Positions 19,538 to 28,879 of a stretch of 64,000 bases of DNA are shown here, piece by piece. The stretch's first letter is position 1. Every line of letters begins with the position of its first letter. The stretch is from a candidate division TM6 bacterium GW2011_GWE2_42_60. GTDB taxonomy: Bacteria > Babelota > Babeliae > Babelales > Babelaceae. Location of the stretch: positions 265,246-329,245 of the forward strand of contig LCEG01000002.1 of the NCBI GenBank assembly GCA_000996275.1, written 5' to 3'. The notes beneath the pieces were generated by a model. It searched no databases and was not told where the DNA came from. It was given only the letters and a program-made list of their open reading frames with translations. A program made the translations under genes and the position numbers.

Positions 19538-20197
19538 TTACTGTTTTTCTACTTTTACCAAACCATTACCCATCACAAGAGTACTGTCTGCATAAGACTC
19601 AACAAATGACATGTCCTGGCTCGCGACAACAACCGTTTTGCCTTGAGCCGCAAGCAGCCTGAGTTGATCACCCAGAATGCTCGTGTTTTCTGGATCAAGC
19701 GCCGACGTTGGTTCATCAAGTAGTAAAAACTCGGGATTAAAGCAGAGAGCCCGCGCTATCGCGACCCGCTGCTGTTGACCACCCGAAAGCCGTGCGGGGT
19801 ATCGATCACTGAGATCAGCTATGCCGAGCATCTCAAAGAGCTCTTGAGCTCGCTTGCATGCTTGTTGTTCCAAAAGTTTTAAAACCGTGCGCAACGGCTC
19901 TATGCAATTTTCAACTGCTGTAAGCTGAGGAAAAAGGTTAAACTGCTGAAACACAAACCCGATCGTCTGGGCCCTCTGAAGACTTGAAAGCATTCTAATG
20001 TCGACATCATCGGCTAATATTCTCCCCTGGTAATCACTGCGTAAGAGTGCCATGCAGCGCAGGAGTGATGTTTTTCCAGCCCCACTTTTTCCGATTAGAA
20101 AAGTGATCTTTCCCGGTTCAAAAATGCAAGAAATATCCCTCAAGATCGAGGTACCTGTTTTGGCATCTGGTAAAAATAGGTTTTCAATTCTGATCAT
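19538..20197 (-). CDS. Polar amino acid ABC transporter ATP-binding protein
   Basis: Walker A LIGKSGAGKTSLLR, signature LSGGQQQRVAIARAL, Walker B LLLDEPTSALDPE; start at MIRIENLF preferred. Confidence 0.95.
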   Translation of the reverse strand: MIRIENLFLPDAKTGTSILRDISCIFEPGKITFLIGKSGAGKTSLLRCMALLRSDYQGRILADDVDIRMLSSLQRAQTIGFVFQQFNLFPQLTAVENCIEPLRTVLKLLEQQACKRAQELFEMLGIADLSDRYPARLSGGQQQRVAIARALCFNPEFLLLDEPTSALDPENTSILGDQLRLLAAQGKTVVVASQDMSFVESYADSTLVMGNGLVKVEKQ

Positions 20198-20858
20198 AAT
20201 TGACCCTTTTTTCAAATAGTTTGGCAACAATCCCATTAAATAGGACCGACATGAGTAGATAGATAACCGCAACTGCAGCATAAATTGGCAGTGGCTGCAG
20301 GTCACGTTCTATGATATTACGTGCAGCGTTGGTCAGTTCCATCAGGCCTAGTGTTGAGAGAATCGATGTGCTCTTGAGTAATTGGTCAAATTCGCCCTTT
20401 AGAGCGGGCATAATGAGCGCAAAAGCGCGTGGGATCATAAGCCCAAAGAGAGCCTGCATACGGGAGTACCCAAGCACAAAAGCCGCTTCCCATTCCCCTA
20501 CAGGGATAGCGTCGAGCCCACTCTTTATAATCTGACTTGCATAGGCAGCCGAACAGAGCCCCAGAGCTATTGTCGAAGCTACAAAGGGAGAGAGGTCTAT
20601 GCCACCAAGCAACTCTGGTATCACAAAGTAGGCGATCAACAGTTGTACATAGAAAGGAATCCCTCTGAGTACAAACGTAATCACATCAAACATGCTACTT
20701 ATGACTGGTATGCGTACCTGTTTGGCGCGTAAGATGCCCCACATACTTCCAATGGAAAGGGATACACAACCCGCAGTTACCCATAACTCAAGCGTCACAA
20801 GGGCCCCCCGCATAAGCAGAGGGAGGGCGTTTTTAATTATTAGAATACTTACGTACAT
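20184..20858 (-). CDS. Polar amino acid ABC transporter permease
   Basis: His/Glu/Gln/Arg-type permease: RGIPFYVQLLIAYFVIPELL, SAAYASQIIKSGLDAIPVGEWEAAFVLGYSRMQALFGLMIPRA. Confidence 0.95.
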   Translation of the reverse strand: MYVSILIIKNALPLLMRGALVTLELWVTAGCVSLSIGSMWGILRAKQVRIPVISSMFDVITFVLRGIPFYVQLLIAYFVIPELLGGIDLSPFVASTIALGLCSAAYASQIIKSGLDAIPVGEWEAAFVLGYSRMQALFGLMIPRAFALIMPALKGEFDQLLKSTSILSTLGLMELTNAARNIIERDLQPLPIYAAVAVIYLLMSVLFNGIVAKLFEKRVNYDQN

Positions 20859-20861
20859 GTT

Positions 20862-21650
20862 CTATTCGCCTTTCAAGTTCCATTGAATTTCAAGAGCAGC
20901 AAGCTCGCCAGTCTCTTTAAGAGTCTTAACGGCGCACATAACACTATTTAATAGACCGGCGTTCCACTTTTTGATAGCAATTCCACACCCATAGACACGC
21001 AGATCTTCTGGCAGTGGAATACTTATACAGGTCAATTCTGGGTCTTTTGCGAGTAATCGACGTGCGACTGCCGGTTCGACAAGAAAAGCAGTCGACTTAC
21101 CTGTGCGGACATCGAGTACCATGTCTGCCGCACTCTTAAGCTGTTTTTTAGTTATAGTCGGATACCGATCCATAAGCTTGTCACTCGTTGCATTTGGTTC
21201 AACAGCTACCACTTGGTCTCTTAAACGCGCCAAGCTAGCTAGGTCGTTTATGCCATTGGGCACCCGTTTATAAAAAACTAGGTAGATAAACGTTATGTTT
21301 TCACCAGTGTAGGGAACCAGCTCCATACGCCCAAGCCGCTCTTGCGTGATATCAAGACCAGAAAAAATCATGTCTATCTTCCCCTGTTCAAGTGCAAGAA
21401 ACAGAACTGCCAGTGAGCCAAAGTCTCTGATTTCGACGGGTTTACCCAGTTTTTTCCCGAGCTTATTGGCAAGATCGACATCAAAACCGACAAAGCGACC
21501 CTGATTGTCAATGCTCATATAGGGTGGCCACCCGCTCATCATGCCAATTCTGATGGCATTGTTAGGCGCTGTTTTAGCCGAGCGCATATACCACGCGCCG
21601 CCGGCGAGTAGAATGAGTGCCGCAAATACGGCAAATAAAGTAGTTTTCAT
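20862..21650 (-). CDS. Amino acid ABC transporter substrate-binding protein
   Basis: MKTTLFAVFAALILLAGGAWY signal anchor; IRIGMMSGWPPYMSIDNQGRFVGFDVDLANKLGKKLGKPVEIRDF; track ORF starts at 21698. Confidence 0.93.
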   Translation of the reverse strand: MKTTLFAVFAALILLAGGAWYMRSAKTAPNNAIRIGMMSGWPPYMSIDNQGRFVGFDVDLANKLGKKLGKPVEIRDFGSLAVLFLALEQGKIDMIFSGLDITQERLGRMELVPYTGENITFIYLVFYKRVPNGINDLASLARLRDQVVAVEPNATSDKLMDRYPTITKKQLKSAADMVLDVRTGKSTAFLVEPAVARRLLAKDPELTCISIPLPEDLRVYGCGIAIKKWNAGLLNSVMCAVKTLKETGELAALEIQWNLKGE

Positions 21651-21852
21651 ACAAATTCTTTCGAAAAATCTAATACCAAACATGGTAATACATACCAAAT
21701 CTACAGACCTTGCTAACCCGCCCTTTTTGAAAGGGCTCAGGAAAAAACGGTGCTACAAAAGTACACACTAACGCTCTAAAAAAGCGCGATCAGTACATAC
21801 GGCTCACGAGTGAGCTACACAATAAAAAATTAAATAAGCTATTTGCCGACGA

Positions 21853-21984
21853 TTAGTGGCAATGATGATGGGGATGGTGCCCGGAGAGATGGGCAGAAAA
21901 GAGAGCAGATTGAACTGCTGTTTGAAGAGTCTTTTTGATAAATCGTAGGCAAATTCGCCCACGGGCCGTGTCTAAGACGGTCAT
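21853..21984 (-). CDS. Candidate His-rich leader peptide (43 aa) upstream of ABC transporter operon
   Basis: ORF MTVLDTARGRICLRFIKKTLQTAVQSALFSAHLSGHHPHHHCH*; preceded by GAAAGGG-N5-ATG and a TTGACA-N17-TATGGT promoter-like sequence; below the track length cutoff. Confidence 0.45.
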   Translation of the reverse strand: MTVLDTARGRICLRFIKKTLQTAVQSALFSAHLSGHHPHHHCH

Positions 21985-22033
21985 GGTAAACCCTTTCGAT
22001 AGGGACTAAACAGATACAACTGATTTTAACCAT

Positions 22034-22062
22034 AATCGATATAATCTTATTTGTCAATGTCA
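22034..22062 (-). promoter_or_regulatory. Candidate promoter of the ABC transporter leader
   Basis: Minus-strand TTGACATTGACAAATAAGATTATATCGATTATGGTT contains TTGACA, 17-nt spacer, TATGGT. Confidence 0.35.
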
Positions 22063-22168
22063 AAAACAGAGTATTTAGTAGAAGTTATGGTAAAATACCC
22101 CGTTTTTACTACACTTACTCATGGAGTAGAGAGCTTCGCGTACAAATCCAAATTTTAATGATTGATTG

Positions 22169-23659
22169 TTATACGGTTTCCAGTTTTTTTAAACTCACTT
22201 CAATCTTTTTCCACTCTTCTGGGAACCTTTTAAAAAGCTCTTCAAGTTTTGTCATTAGAAACGGCTTATATGTATTCTTAAAGAGATCTAACTTGTTAAA
22301 ATTTTCTGCGATCATTTTACCTACAAAAAACTCAACTTCTCCAACCAAACATTCACGGGGGAGCTCTTTAAAATGATCAATACTTGCCGCCATCTTCAAC
22401 CGCAACTGGGCTTCATGTAACAACTTTTCGTTTTCTATAAAATTTTTTATATGCTTAATATTAGCTTCAGCCCTTCCATTCCAACTTGACTTAAGATTCT
22501 GGTTGTTGAACGAGTCAGCAAGAAAATAGTAACGAGTATTGTTTTCTTGGCTAATCACAAGGGCTGTTGAATGTTGCATGGTTATAAAAAAGAGCATCTC
22601 AACACCTAACGACGAAATGTTCTTTTTTAATAGCGGTAAAATATTGGCTACATGTATGCTTGCACAGGCTTCATTCGTAAGGAGTGTAAGCTCTGGATCT
22701 TTTATACCTTCTGCTTCTTCAATCATTGATCTTGTAATTTTAATACGTTTTTTTTCAGAACCCGAATCAGTTGCAACCCCAAGCCCTTTTAAATACATAA
22801 AATCTGTAATGTTTTTCTGTATGTCAGTACTATTTTTTGGTATCTGCTTACCATCTGCAACCAAATTTTTTACGACATTTCCAACACCAAAGCCAGCTTG
22901 TTTACACGCATCTATCGCATTTATACAATTCTGATTTTCTCGTAATTTATTCTTAAAAGACTTAATATTCTTTGGTTCTAGCATTGCATCATACAATTCA
23001 TTAAACTCTGATTCGGTCACTCCCGAAAATAAAGCTGTTAGAAAGAATGTATTTCGAGGCCCATGCATCCAGCACTCATTTTCTTCTTGAGGCGTTACTT
23101 TAATTTGGTAGATGTGGTTTACGTCATCTTCGTAAATAAGAGCGTTCTTTTTCTTCAGTATCTCAAGCCCTTGAGTAACACCTATTTTGCTCATCGAATC
23201 AAGTGCCTCAGCAAATTTCTCCATTTCATTAGACTTAATAGTAAAGATAGTTGAAAGCGAGCAGAGAATCGCCATTTTATTTATCCACAACTTTGCCACG
23301 TCTGTCACCTTTTTGTAGAATGGCACCTGCTCTTTTTTAGTCTCTACTGTTTTATCACCAGAGCCACTAAAAAGTCCAGAATAATACCCAACTACACCAA
23401 GAGAAGCTAACCCTAGCACTCCAAGTGTTCCAAACGTCAAAACTGGATATTTATTTACAAAAAATTTTGATTCATCAAAAGACCGTCTAACAAGAGTTGA
23501 AAATCTCGACCAAAGAGCCTGAGATTGCCTTGCAGCAGAAGAAGACCGTAAGTTCACGGTCTCAATATAATGCATTGGACGGAGCTCTGCAGGTGCAAGG
23601 CTTAATGCAACAAATAGGCGAATTACGGCTCTTTTTATATTATTTTTAAACACTGCCAT
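22169..23659 (-). CDS. Hypothetical membrane/secreted protein, possible papain-like cysteine protease
   Basis: TM segment VLTFGTLGVLGLASLGVVGYY; Cys motif NECWMHGPRNTFFLTALF; later MQHSTALVISQENNTRYYFLADSFNNQ. Confidence 0.6.
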   Translation of the reverse strand: MAVFKNNIKRAVIRLFVALSLAPAELRPMHYIETVNLRSSSAARQSQALWSRFSTLVRRSFDESKFFVNKYPVLTFGTLGVLGLASLGVVGYYSGLFSGSGDKTVETKKEQVPFYKKVTDVAKLWINKMAILCSLSTIFTIKSNEMEKFAEALDSMSKIGVTQGLEILKKKNALIYEDDVNHIYQIKVTPQEENECWMHGPRNTFFLTALFSGVTESEFNELYDAMLEPKNIKSFKNKLRENQNCINAIDACKQAGFGVGNVVKNLVADGKQIPKNSTDIQKNITDFMYLKGLGVATDSGSEKKRIKITRSMIEEAEGIKDPELTLLTNEACASIHVANILPLLKKNISSLGVEMLFFITMQHSTALVISQENNTRYYFLADSFNNQNLKSSWNGRAEANIKHIKNFIENEKLLHEAQLRLKMAASIDHFKELPRECLVGEVEFFVGKMIAENFNKLDLFKNTYKPFLMTKLEELFKRFPEEWKKIEVSLKKLETV

Positions 23660-23772
23660 CTCACTATTAATTTATAAATTGAATCATTTTAAGTATACTC
23701 TCTCGGCAATTTTCGTCAATTGACTAATTTGATAGGTAGGCGTGATCTATAAATTATTGCATACTATTTAAG

Positions 23773-25386
23773 TTGCAAAAGACAGTTCGCGACCTGGGCC
23801 CACGATTATTAAAAAGGTTAAATACGAAATTTTTCTCTATTGCAGGGCCGGTAAGACCAGAAGACCATTATTGTCTACCCTTGGCTACTCGGTTAAGTGA
23901 ACACGAGTTACGTGAACTTATTGAGCAAAAAAAATATTTTATTCTCCATGCCCCACGGCAGACGGGCAAAACATCTACCATGCTCAATTTCGCTCGGCAA
24001 CTCAATACGGAAAGCGAATATACAGCTCTCTATGTTAACGTTGAAAGCGCACAAGCAGCACGGAGCAACTATAAGGATGCGCTTCCGATCATTCTGCAGC
24101 AAATTGCAACACGAGTCAGAGAACAATTGCCACAAGAAAAAATATTTTTTGAGATTTTTGAAGAGCTCAAAAAAGAGGCTGTTCCGGCAGGAAGCTTATT
24201 GGCAACACTTTTAAGTAGATGGTGTGCGCAATCTCAAAAACCTCTTGTTCTGCTCATTGACGAAATAGATAGTCTTGTCGGCGACACATTGATTTCTGTT
24301 TTGCGACAACTACGCTCGGGTTACGACCAACGCACCACAGGCTTCCCTCAGTCTGTATGCCTTATCGGTGTACGCGACGTCCGTGATTATCGTATCTGGT
24401 CAGATGAACAACAGGCGATGATACTTGGTGGCAGTGCTTTTAATATTAAAGCAGAATCTCTTCGATTGCTCGATTTTACTGAAGCAGAAGTTCGTGCGCT
24501 CTATCTACAACATACTGCTGAAACTGGTCAGAAATTTGATGACGATGCAATTGCCTATGCTTTTGAAATTACCCAAGGCCAACCCTGGTTGGTTAATGCC
24601 TTGGCATATCAAGCCTGTTTTCGTGATGTGCAAGACCGATCACAACCAATTACAAAAGCTGTTATTGAACGTGCAAAAGAAGAATTGATCAAACGTCGCG
24701 ATACCCATCTAGAAGTACTTGTCGATCGACTTCAAGAGCCTCGCGTTCGTGCCATTATTGATGCGATTATCACCGGGACTGACACATCACTCGATTTCCC
24801 ATCGGATAATATTCAGTATGCGCTTGATCTTGGTCTTATTGCACGCCGAAACAATAATTTGGTTATTGCTAACCCCATCTATCAAGAAGTGCTTCCACGA
24901 GAGCTTACCTACTCAACACAGCTTACTATGCCTCAACAACAGCTCTGGTATGTAAAAGACGATGGCTCAATTGATATGCATAAAATGCTCGATTCTTTCA
25001 CCGAGTTTTATCGCGAAAATTCTGCCATTTGGCTTGAAAAATTTGCCTACAAAGAGTCTGGCCCTCACTTGTTCATGATGGCATTCTTACAACGTATCAT
25101 CAATGGCGGTGGTAAAATTCATCGAGAATATGCGCTCGGAACAGATCGCGTTGACCTTTTGATAACGTGGAAAACACAACGCATTGTAATTGAACTTAAG
25201 GTCTGGCGCAATAAAACTAAAACACTCGATAGAGGTCTTGAACAGACTGCCAAATATATGGACACATCCAATGCAACCGAAGGACATCTTGTTATCTTTG
25301 ATAGGCAAGCAAAGAGCTGGGATGAAAAGATCTATAACCGACAAGAAACCGTTGGAAATAAGATTATTACCGTCTGGGGCATGTAA
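23773..25386 (+). CDS. AAA-like ATPase with C-terminal PD-(D/E)XK nuclease-like domain
   Basis: Walker A APRQTGKTSTM, Walker B LVLLIDEIDSL; C-terminal DRVDLLITWKTQRIVIELKVW; TTG start. Confidence 0.85.
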   Translation: MQKTVRDLGPRLLKRLNTKFFSIAGPVRPEDHYCLPLATRLSEHELRELIEQKKYFILHAPRQTGKTSTMLNFARQLNTESEYTALYVNVESAQAARSNYKDALPIILQQIATRVREQLPQEKIFFEIFEELKKEAVPAGSLLATLLSRWCAQSQKPLVLLIDEIDSLVGDTLISVLRQLRSGYDQRTTGFPQSVCLIGVRDVRDYRIWSDEQQAMILGGSAFNIKAESLRLLDFTEAEVRALYLQHTAETGQKFDDDAIAYAFEITQGQPWLVNALAYQACFRDVQDRSQPITKAVIERAKEELIKRRDTHLEVLVDRLQEPRVRAIIDAIITGTDTSLDFPSDNIQYALDLGLIARRNNNLVIANPIYQEVLPRELTYSTQLTMPQQQLWYVKDDGSIDMHKMLDSFTEFYRENSAIWLEKFAYKESGPHLFMMAFLQRIINGGGKIHREYALGTDRVDLLITWKTQRIVIELKVWRNKTKTLDRGLEQTAKYMDTSNATEGHLVIFDRQAKSWDEKIYNRQETVGNKIITVWGM

Positions 25387-25413
25387 AAATTGACCCTGGC
25401 GCACACTCTAAAT

Positions 25414-25445
25414 AAAAGCCCTAAGAAATAATTCTTAGGGCTTTT
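25414..25445. terminator. Bidirectional terminator
   Basis: AAAAGCCCTAAGAA-ATAA-TTCTTAGGGCTTTT. Confidence 0.85.
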
Positions 25446-25462
25446 AAATAACATTCAGTTTT

Positions 25463-26173
25463 TTATTTGATTGCTTCGCTGAGACAGGCCTCGACAAAAG
25501 GCCAGTTGATCACCTGCCACCATTGTGCTCTATAATCAGCACGTCGATTTTGGAATTTAAGATAATAGGCATGCTCCCACACATCAATAACCAATAATGG
25601 CTTCTTGCCTTTTTGTTGTGGAAGATCATGATTTTGTGTCACCATAATCGAAAGCTGTCCCTCGTTATCCACCACAAGCCAACACCAACCCGATCCAAAA
25701 CAAGCGAGTGTTTGAGCCTCGAACGCTTTTTCAAAAGCATCGAGAGAGCCAAACGTATCAACTAGTTTTTGCATCAAAATACCCGTAGGTTTTTGATGTG
25801 GTGTACTGGACATACATTTCCAAAAGAAAGTATGTGCCCAATGGCCACCACCCTGATTACGAACTGCTGTTCTTATCGCATCAGGAAGCTGATCAAGTGA
25901 ACTGACAAGCCGCTCTAACGGCCAGGCAAAAAACTCTGGATACTGCTCAAGAGCACTGTTTAATTTATCAACGTATCCCTGATGATGTTTGGTGTAATGC
26001 AGCTCAACCGTTCGTGCATCAAGAAACGGTTCAAGCGCATTAAATGCGTAAGGCAAGGGTTCAAGCTGAAACTTCATGTGTATCGTTCTTTCTTTTTCAT
26101 CAGCATGTGGAGCATCAATAACGCTATCTTTGACCATGTTTTTTGTTGCAACCAGCATGCTATTTTCACTCAA
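25463..26173 (-). CDS. Superoxide dismutase [Fe/Mn] (core begins MKFQLEPLPYAF)
   Basis: LPYAFNALEPFLDARTVELHYTKHHQGYVDKLN; DVWEHAYYLKFQNRRADYRAQWWQVINW. Confidence 0.95.
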   Translation of the reverse strand: MSENSMLVATKNMVKDSVIDAPHADEKERTIHMKFQLEPLPYAFNALEPFLDARTVELHYTKHHQGYVDKLNSALEQYPEFFAWPLERLVSSLDQLPDAIRTAVRNQGGGHWAHTFFWKCMSSTPHQKPTGILMQKLVDTFGSLDAFEKAFEAQTLACFGSGWCWLVVDNEGQLSIMVTQNHDLPQQKGKKPLLVIDVWEHAYYLKFQNRRADYRAQWWQVINWPFVEACLSEAIK

Positions 26174-26297
26174 TAATACAAATAAAAAGAGCCAAACAAG
26201 ACTCTTTTATTTGATAGTAACTGCTTCATTACTACATAAACCTCATTTAGTAAGCACCGTACCAAAAAAATATACGCCTGTCTCTTTTGTCCTACCT

Positions 26298-28580
26298 CTA
26301 TTTTACAAATTCCGCCAATACACGTGCAAAATCAATAAATAGTTGCTGTTGATCTTTTTCTGCTTTTTCTAGAAGTTTTTCAAGCTCACTTCCATGAACC
26401 GCTCGCCCACGCACTGTCTCACCTTTAGCATTCTTTATCGAAGAATCCGCGCCATACTGCAACAAGAGTGTTGCTAGCTTAAGATCTTTGGTTTTTGAAA
26501 GGGCGTAATAGAGTGGCGTCTCGCCAAAATTATCAATCTTATTAATCAGATCCGGATATTCTTTACACAATATCTCAACAATCGCACCCCTGTTGTTTTC
26601 TTTATCGATTGGCATCTCGGTAACAATGGCATCTTTTAGTACTGAGTTACCTGCTTTATCAAAAAGGGGTATGGACCAAAAAGACATTTGTCCTTTTTGG
26701 ATGGTTTTTGCATAAGAAATAATATTGGAAATCAAATCATTGTTCCCACTTTTTAGGGCATACGATAGCACACTTTTGCCAAAATTATCTACTCGTGAAG
26801 TAGATAAAGGATTTTGATCTAAAAACCATTTAACAAGCTCCCAATTCCCTGCCTGAGCTGCATAAAAAAGCGGAATAACGCCCTTCTTGTCAGCAGCAAA
26901 ATTTGCCTCTGGAGAGAAAAGCATTTTACATAAGGCATGGTCACCGGTCATGGCAGCATAAGAAAGCGGCGTTCTACCAAAAAGATCTTGTTGCATTTTT
27001 AACACGTGAGAGGTCACAAACTTTTGTTCAAAAAGCTTATCTTCTGCTGTTAAAAAATATTCAGCAAAATCAGGTCGATCTAACATAGCCGCATAATGGA
27101 TTGGGAGTTTTCCACTATTTTGATTGTCTGGCATATACAAAAGCTGCCAATTTTTATTCAGTAACTTCCCCGCTGCATTCGAGTTTCCATTCAAAACGGC
27201 ACCATGGAGATAGGTATATATCGGCAGCTGGCCTCTATCAAACATATAATAATTGGGATTGAGCTGAAGAAGCAAATTATCGATATCTTTATCAGAAAAC
27301 GTTTCTTCGGTATCAGTAATATCAACGCCCTGCTTTTTAAAAGTCTCCAAAATTGTTTCTAATCCTAGGAGTGCTCCCTGTCTCGCTTTTGGTGCTAGGG
27401 AAGATTTTTGAGACGGCAACGCTGATTTTGAAACAGTTTTTGGAGGTAGTACAACATATTCAAACGTTTCAGATGGCATAAGAATAGAAACAAGATCATT
27501 TTTTTTCATTCCTCGTGCTAGGCTCAATGCAGAATAACCCTTATTATTCTTAATCGATTGGTCTGCACCACTCATTGTGAGGAATCCAACCATATCTCTA
27601 TTCCCTTTTTCAACCGCTTTGATCAGAGCAGTATCCCCATTCACGTCACGCTCATTGAACCACAATTCATTTTCTATATACGGACAATCAAGAAGTTGTC
27701 TTAAAACGTTAATCTGACCGTTCGCTACTGCAACATGAAGCAACGTCCCTCGATTATCATCATGACAATCCACAAAACAATTGAGCTCGCTATATGCCGT
27801 TTGAATCTGATTGGTGAGATCTTGAGGAACAAGCGTCTTTTGTTCCCTATAATCCTGGTCTTTTTTTAAGAGTGCCTTTATTTTATCTGCAAGCATATCT
27901 AAATACTGAAAACCATTCACCTGTGCAGATTTGCCATTCTGGTCAGTAAAGTAAAATTCACTCTTCTTGCCACGAGCCCAGGCTAAAAAGTTATTGCGCA
28001 AATTAATGTTCTGATTCATAAATACTTTATTCTCGTCATTTTTCTGTATCGAAGGCGTTATCTTGGCTCCCCACAAAATCAATAGTTGTGCTGCATCACC
28101 TTTTCCTTCAGCAAGAGCATAATCAAGAGCAGTCCGACCATCCATAGCTTTACTATCTAAAGAAGCACCATACTGCAACAACAATCTCGCAATAGCAGGA
28201 TTACCGATCCCCGCGGCCAGATGAAGTGGCGTTTCTCCATAAACATTTTGTTGATTAACATTGCTACCACGAGTAAGCAGTTCTTGCGTAAAAGCAATAA
28301 TGTTCTTATAAACAGCTTGGTGCAAAAGTGTATTTTGCGTAAATTGATCTGTTGCACTAAGAAGCAGGTTGATATCTTGAGGCAGCATGTTCTGAGGAAT
28401 CGGCAAAAAGGTCGCATTCAAATTAATTGCATTCCAGCAGTTTAGCCACACCTGCTGCACTGAATAATTTTGCGTTGGATTCTGCATACTTTCTAGATTG
28501 CAACAAAGCAAGCCACCCAAAAATAGGTAACTCCATAACAATTTTTTTCTCACAAGAAAACCCTCCCTCTTTATGCGCAT
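26298..28580 (-). CDS. Secreted ankyrin-repeat protein (760 aa)
   Basis: Repeats YGETPLHLAAGIGNPAIARLLLQYGASLDSKAMDGRTALDYALAEG; signal peptide-like N-terminus. Confidence 0.92.
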   Translation of the reverse strand: MRIKREGFLVRKKLLWSYLFLGGLLCCNLESMQNPTQNYSVQQVWLNCWNAINLNATFLPIPQNMLPQDINLLLSATDQFTQNTLLHQAVYKNIIAFTQELLTRGSNVNQQNVYGETPLHLAAGIGNPAIARLLLQYGASLDSKAMDGRTALDYALAEGKGDAAQLLILWGAKITPSIQKNDENKVFMNQNINLRNNFLAWARGKKSEFYFTDQNGKSAQVNGFQYLDMLADKIKALLKKDQDYREQKTLVPQDLTNQIQTAYSELNCFVDCHDDNRGTLLHVAVANGQINVLRQLLDCPYIENELWFNERDVNGDTALIKAVEKGNRDMVGFLTMSGADQSIKNNKGYSALSLARGMKKNDLVSILMPSETFEYVVLPPKTVSKSALPSQKSSLAPKARQGALLGLETILETFKKQGVDITDTEETFSDKDIDNLLLQLNPNYYMFDRGQLPIYTYLHGAVLNGNSNAAGKLLNKNWQLLYMPDNQNSGKLPIHYAAMLDRPDFAEYFLTAEDKLFEQKFVTSHVLKMQQDLFGRTPLSYAAMTGDHALCKMLFSPEANFAADKKGVIPLFYAAQAGNWELVKWFLDQNPLSTSRVDNFGKSVLSYALKSGNNDLISNIISYAKTIQKGQMSFWSIPLFDKAGNSVLKDAIVTEMPIDKENNRGAIVEILCKEYPDLINKIDNFGETPLYYALSKTKDLKLATLLLQYGADSSIKNAKGETVRGRAVHGSELEKLLEKAEKDQQQLFIDFARVLAEFVK

Positions 28581-28867
28581 TCATCATCAATAAAAAGTAT
28601 CTTATCACCAGGTCTACTCATCGCCAATTTTTCTCGCGCATACCGTTCAACAAAAAAAGGCTCGCTTTGCCATATAATTAAATCTTTTTGAATATGCTCA
28701 ATGTCAGAACGCGCTGAAGTCACCTTCTCTTCAACGTCACGGCACTCACTCCTCAATGCAAGCGCAGAACGCACTCCCCCGTCGCTCACTAAATACCAGG
28801 TTCCAAAACCAAGCGTTTCAAGCGCCAAGAGCCCCAACAATGCCCTTATTCTAAAAGAAATAACCAT
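28571..28867 (-). CDS. FtsB/DivIC-like septum formation initiator protein
   Basis: Short protein: N-terminal TM, coiled-coil, then EPFFVERYAREKLAMSRPGDKILFID. Confidence 0.75.
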   Translation of the reverse strand: MVISFRIRALLGLLALETLGFGTWYLVSDGGVRSALALRSECRDVEEKVTSARSDIEHIQKDLIIWQSEPFFVERYAREKLAMSRPGDKILFIDDECA

Positions 28868-28879
28868 ACCACGCCTCCT

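Noticed and set aside
21700-21760. T-box-like AAAGGGCGGGTTAGC before the ABC transporter gene
   Set aside because: Lacks the TGGN tRNA-pairing core and conserved T-box stems; the resemblance is superficial.
21839-22063. 74-aa ORF (MTLTNKIISIMVK...) on minus strand
   Set aside because: Its TTG start falls within the promoter-like TTGACA and the frame lacks a clear RBS; the His-rich frame in the same region is better supported.
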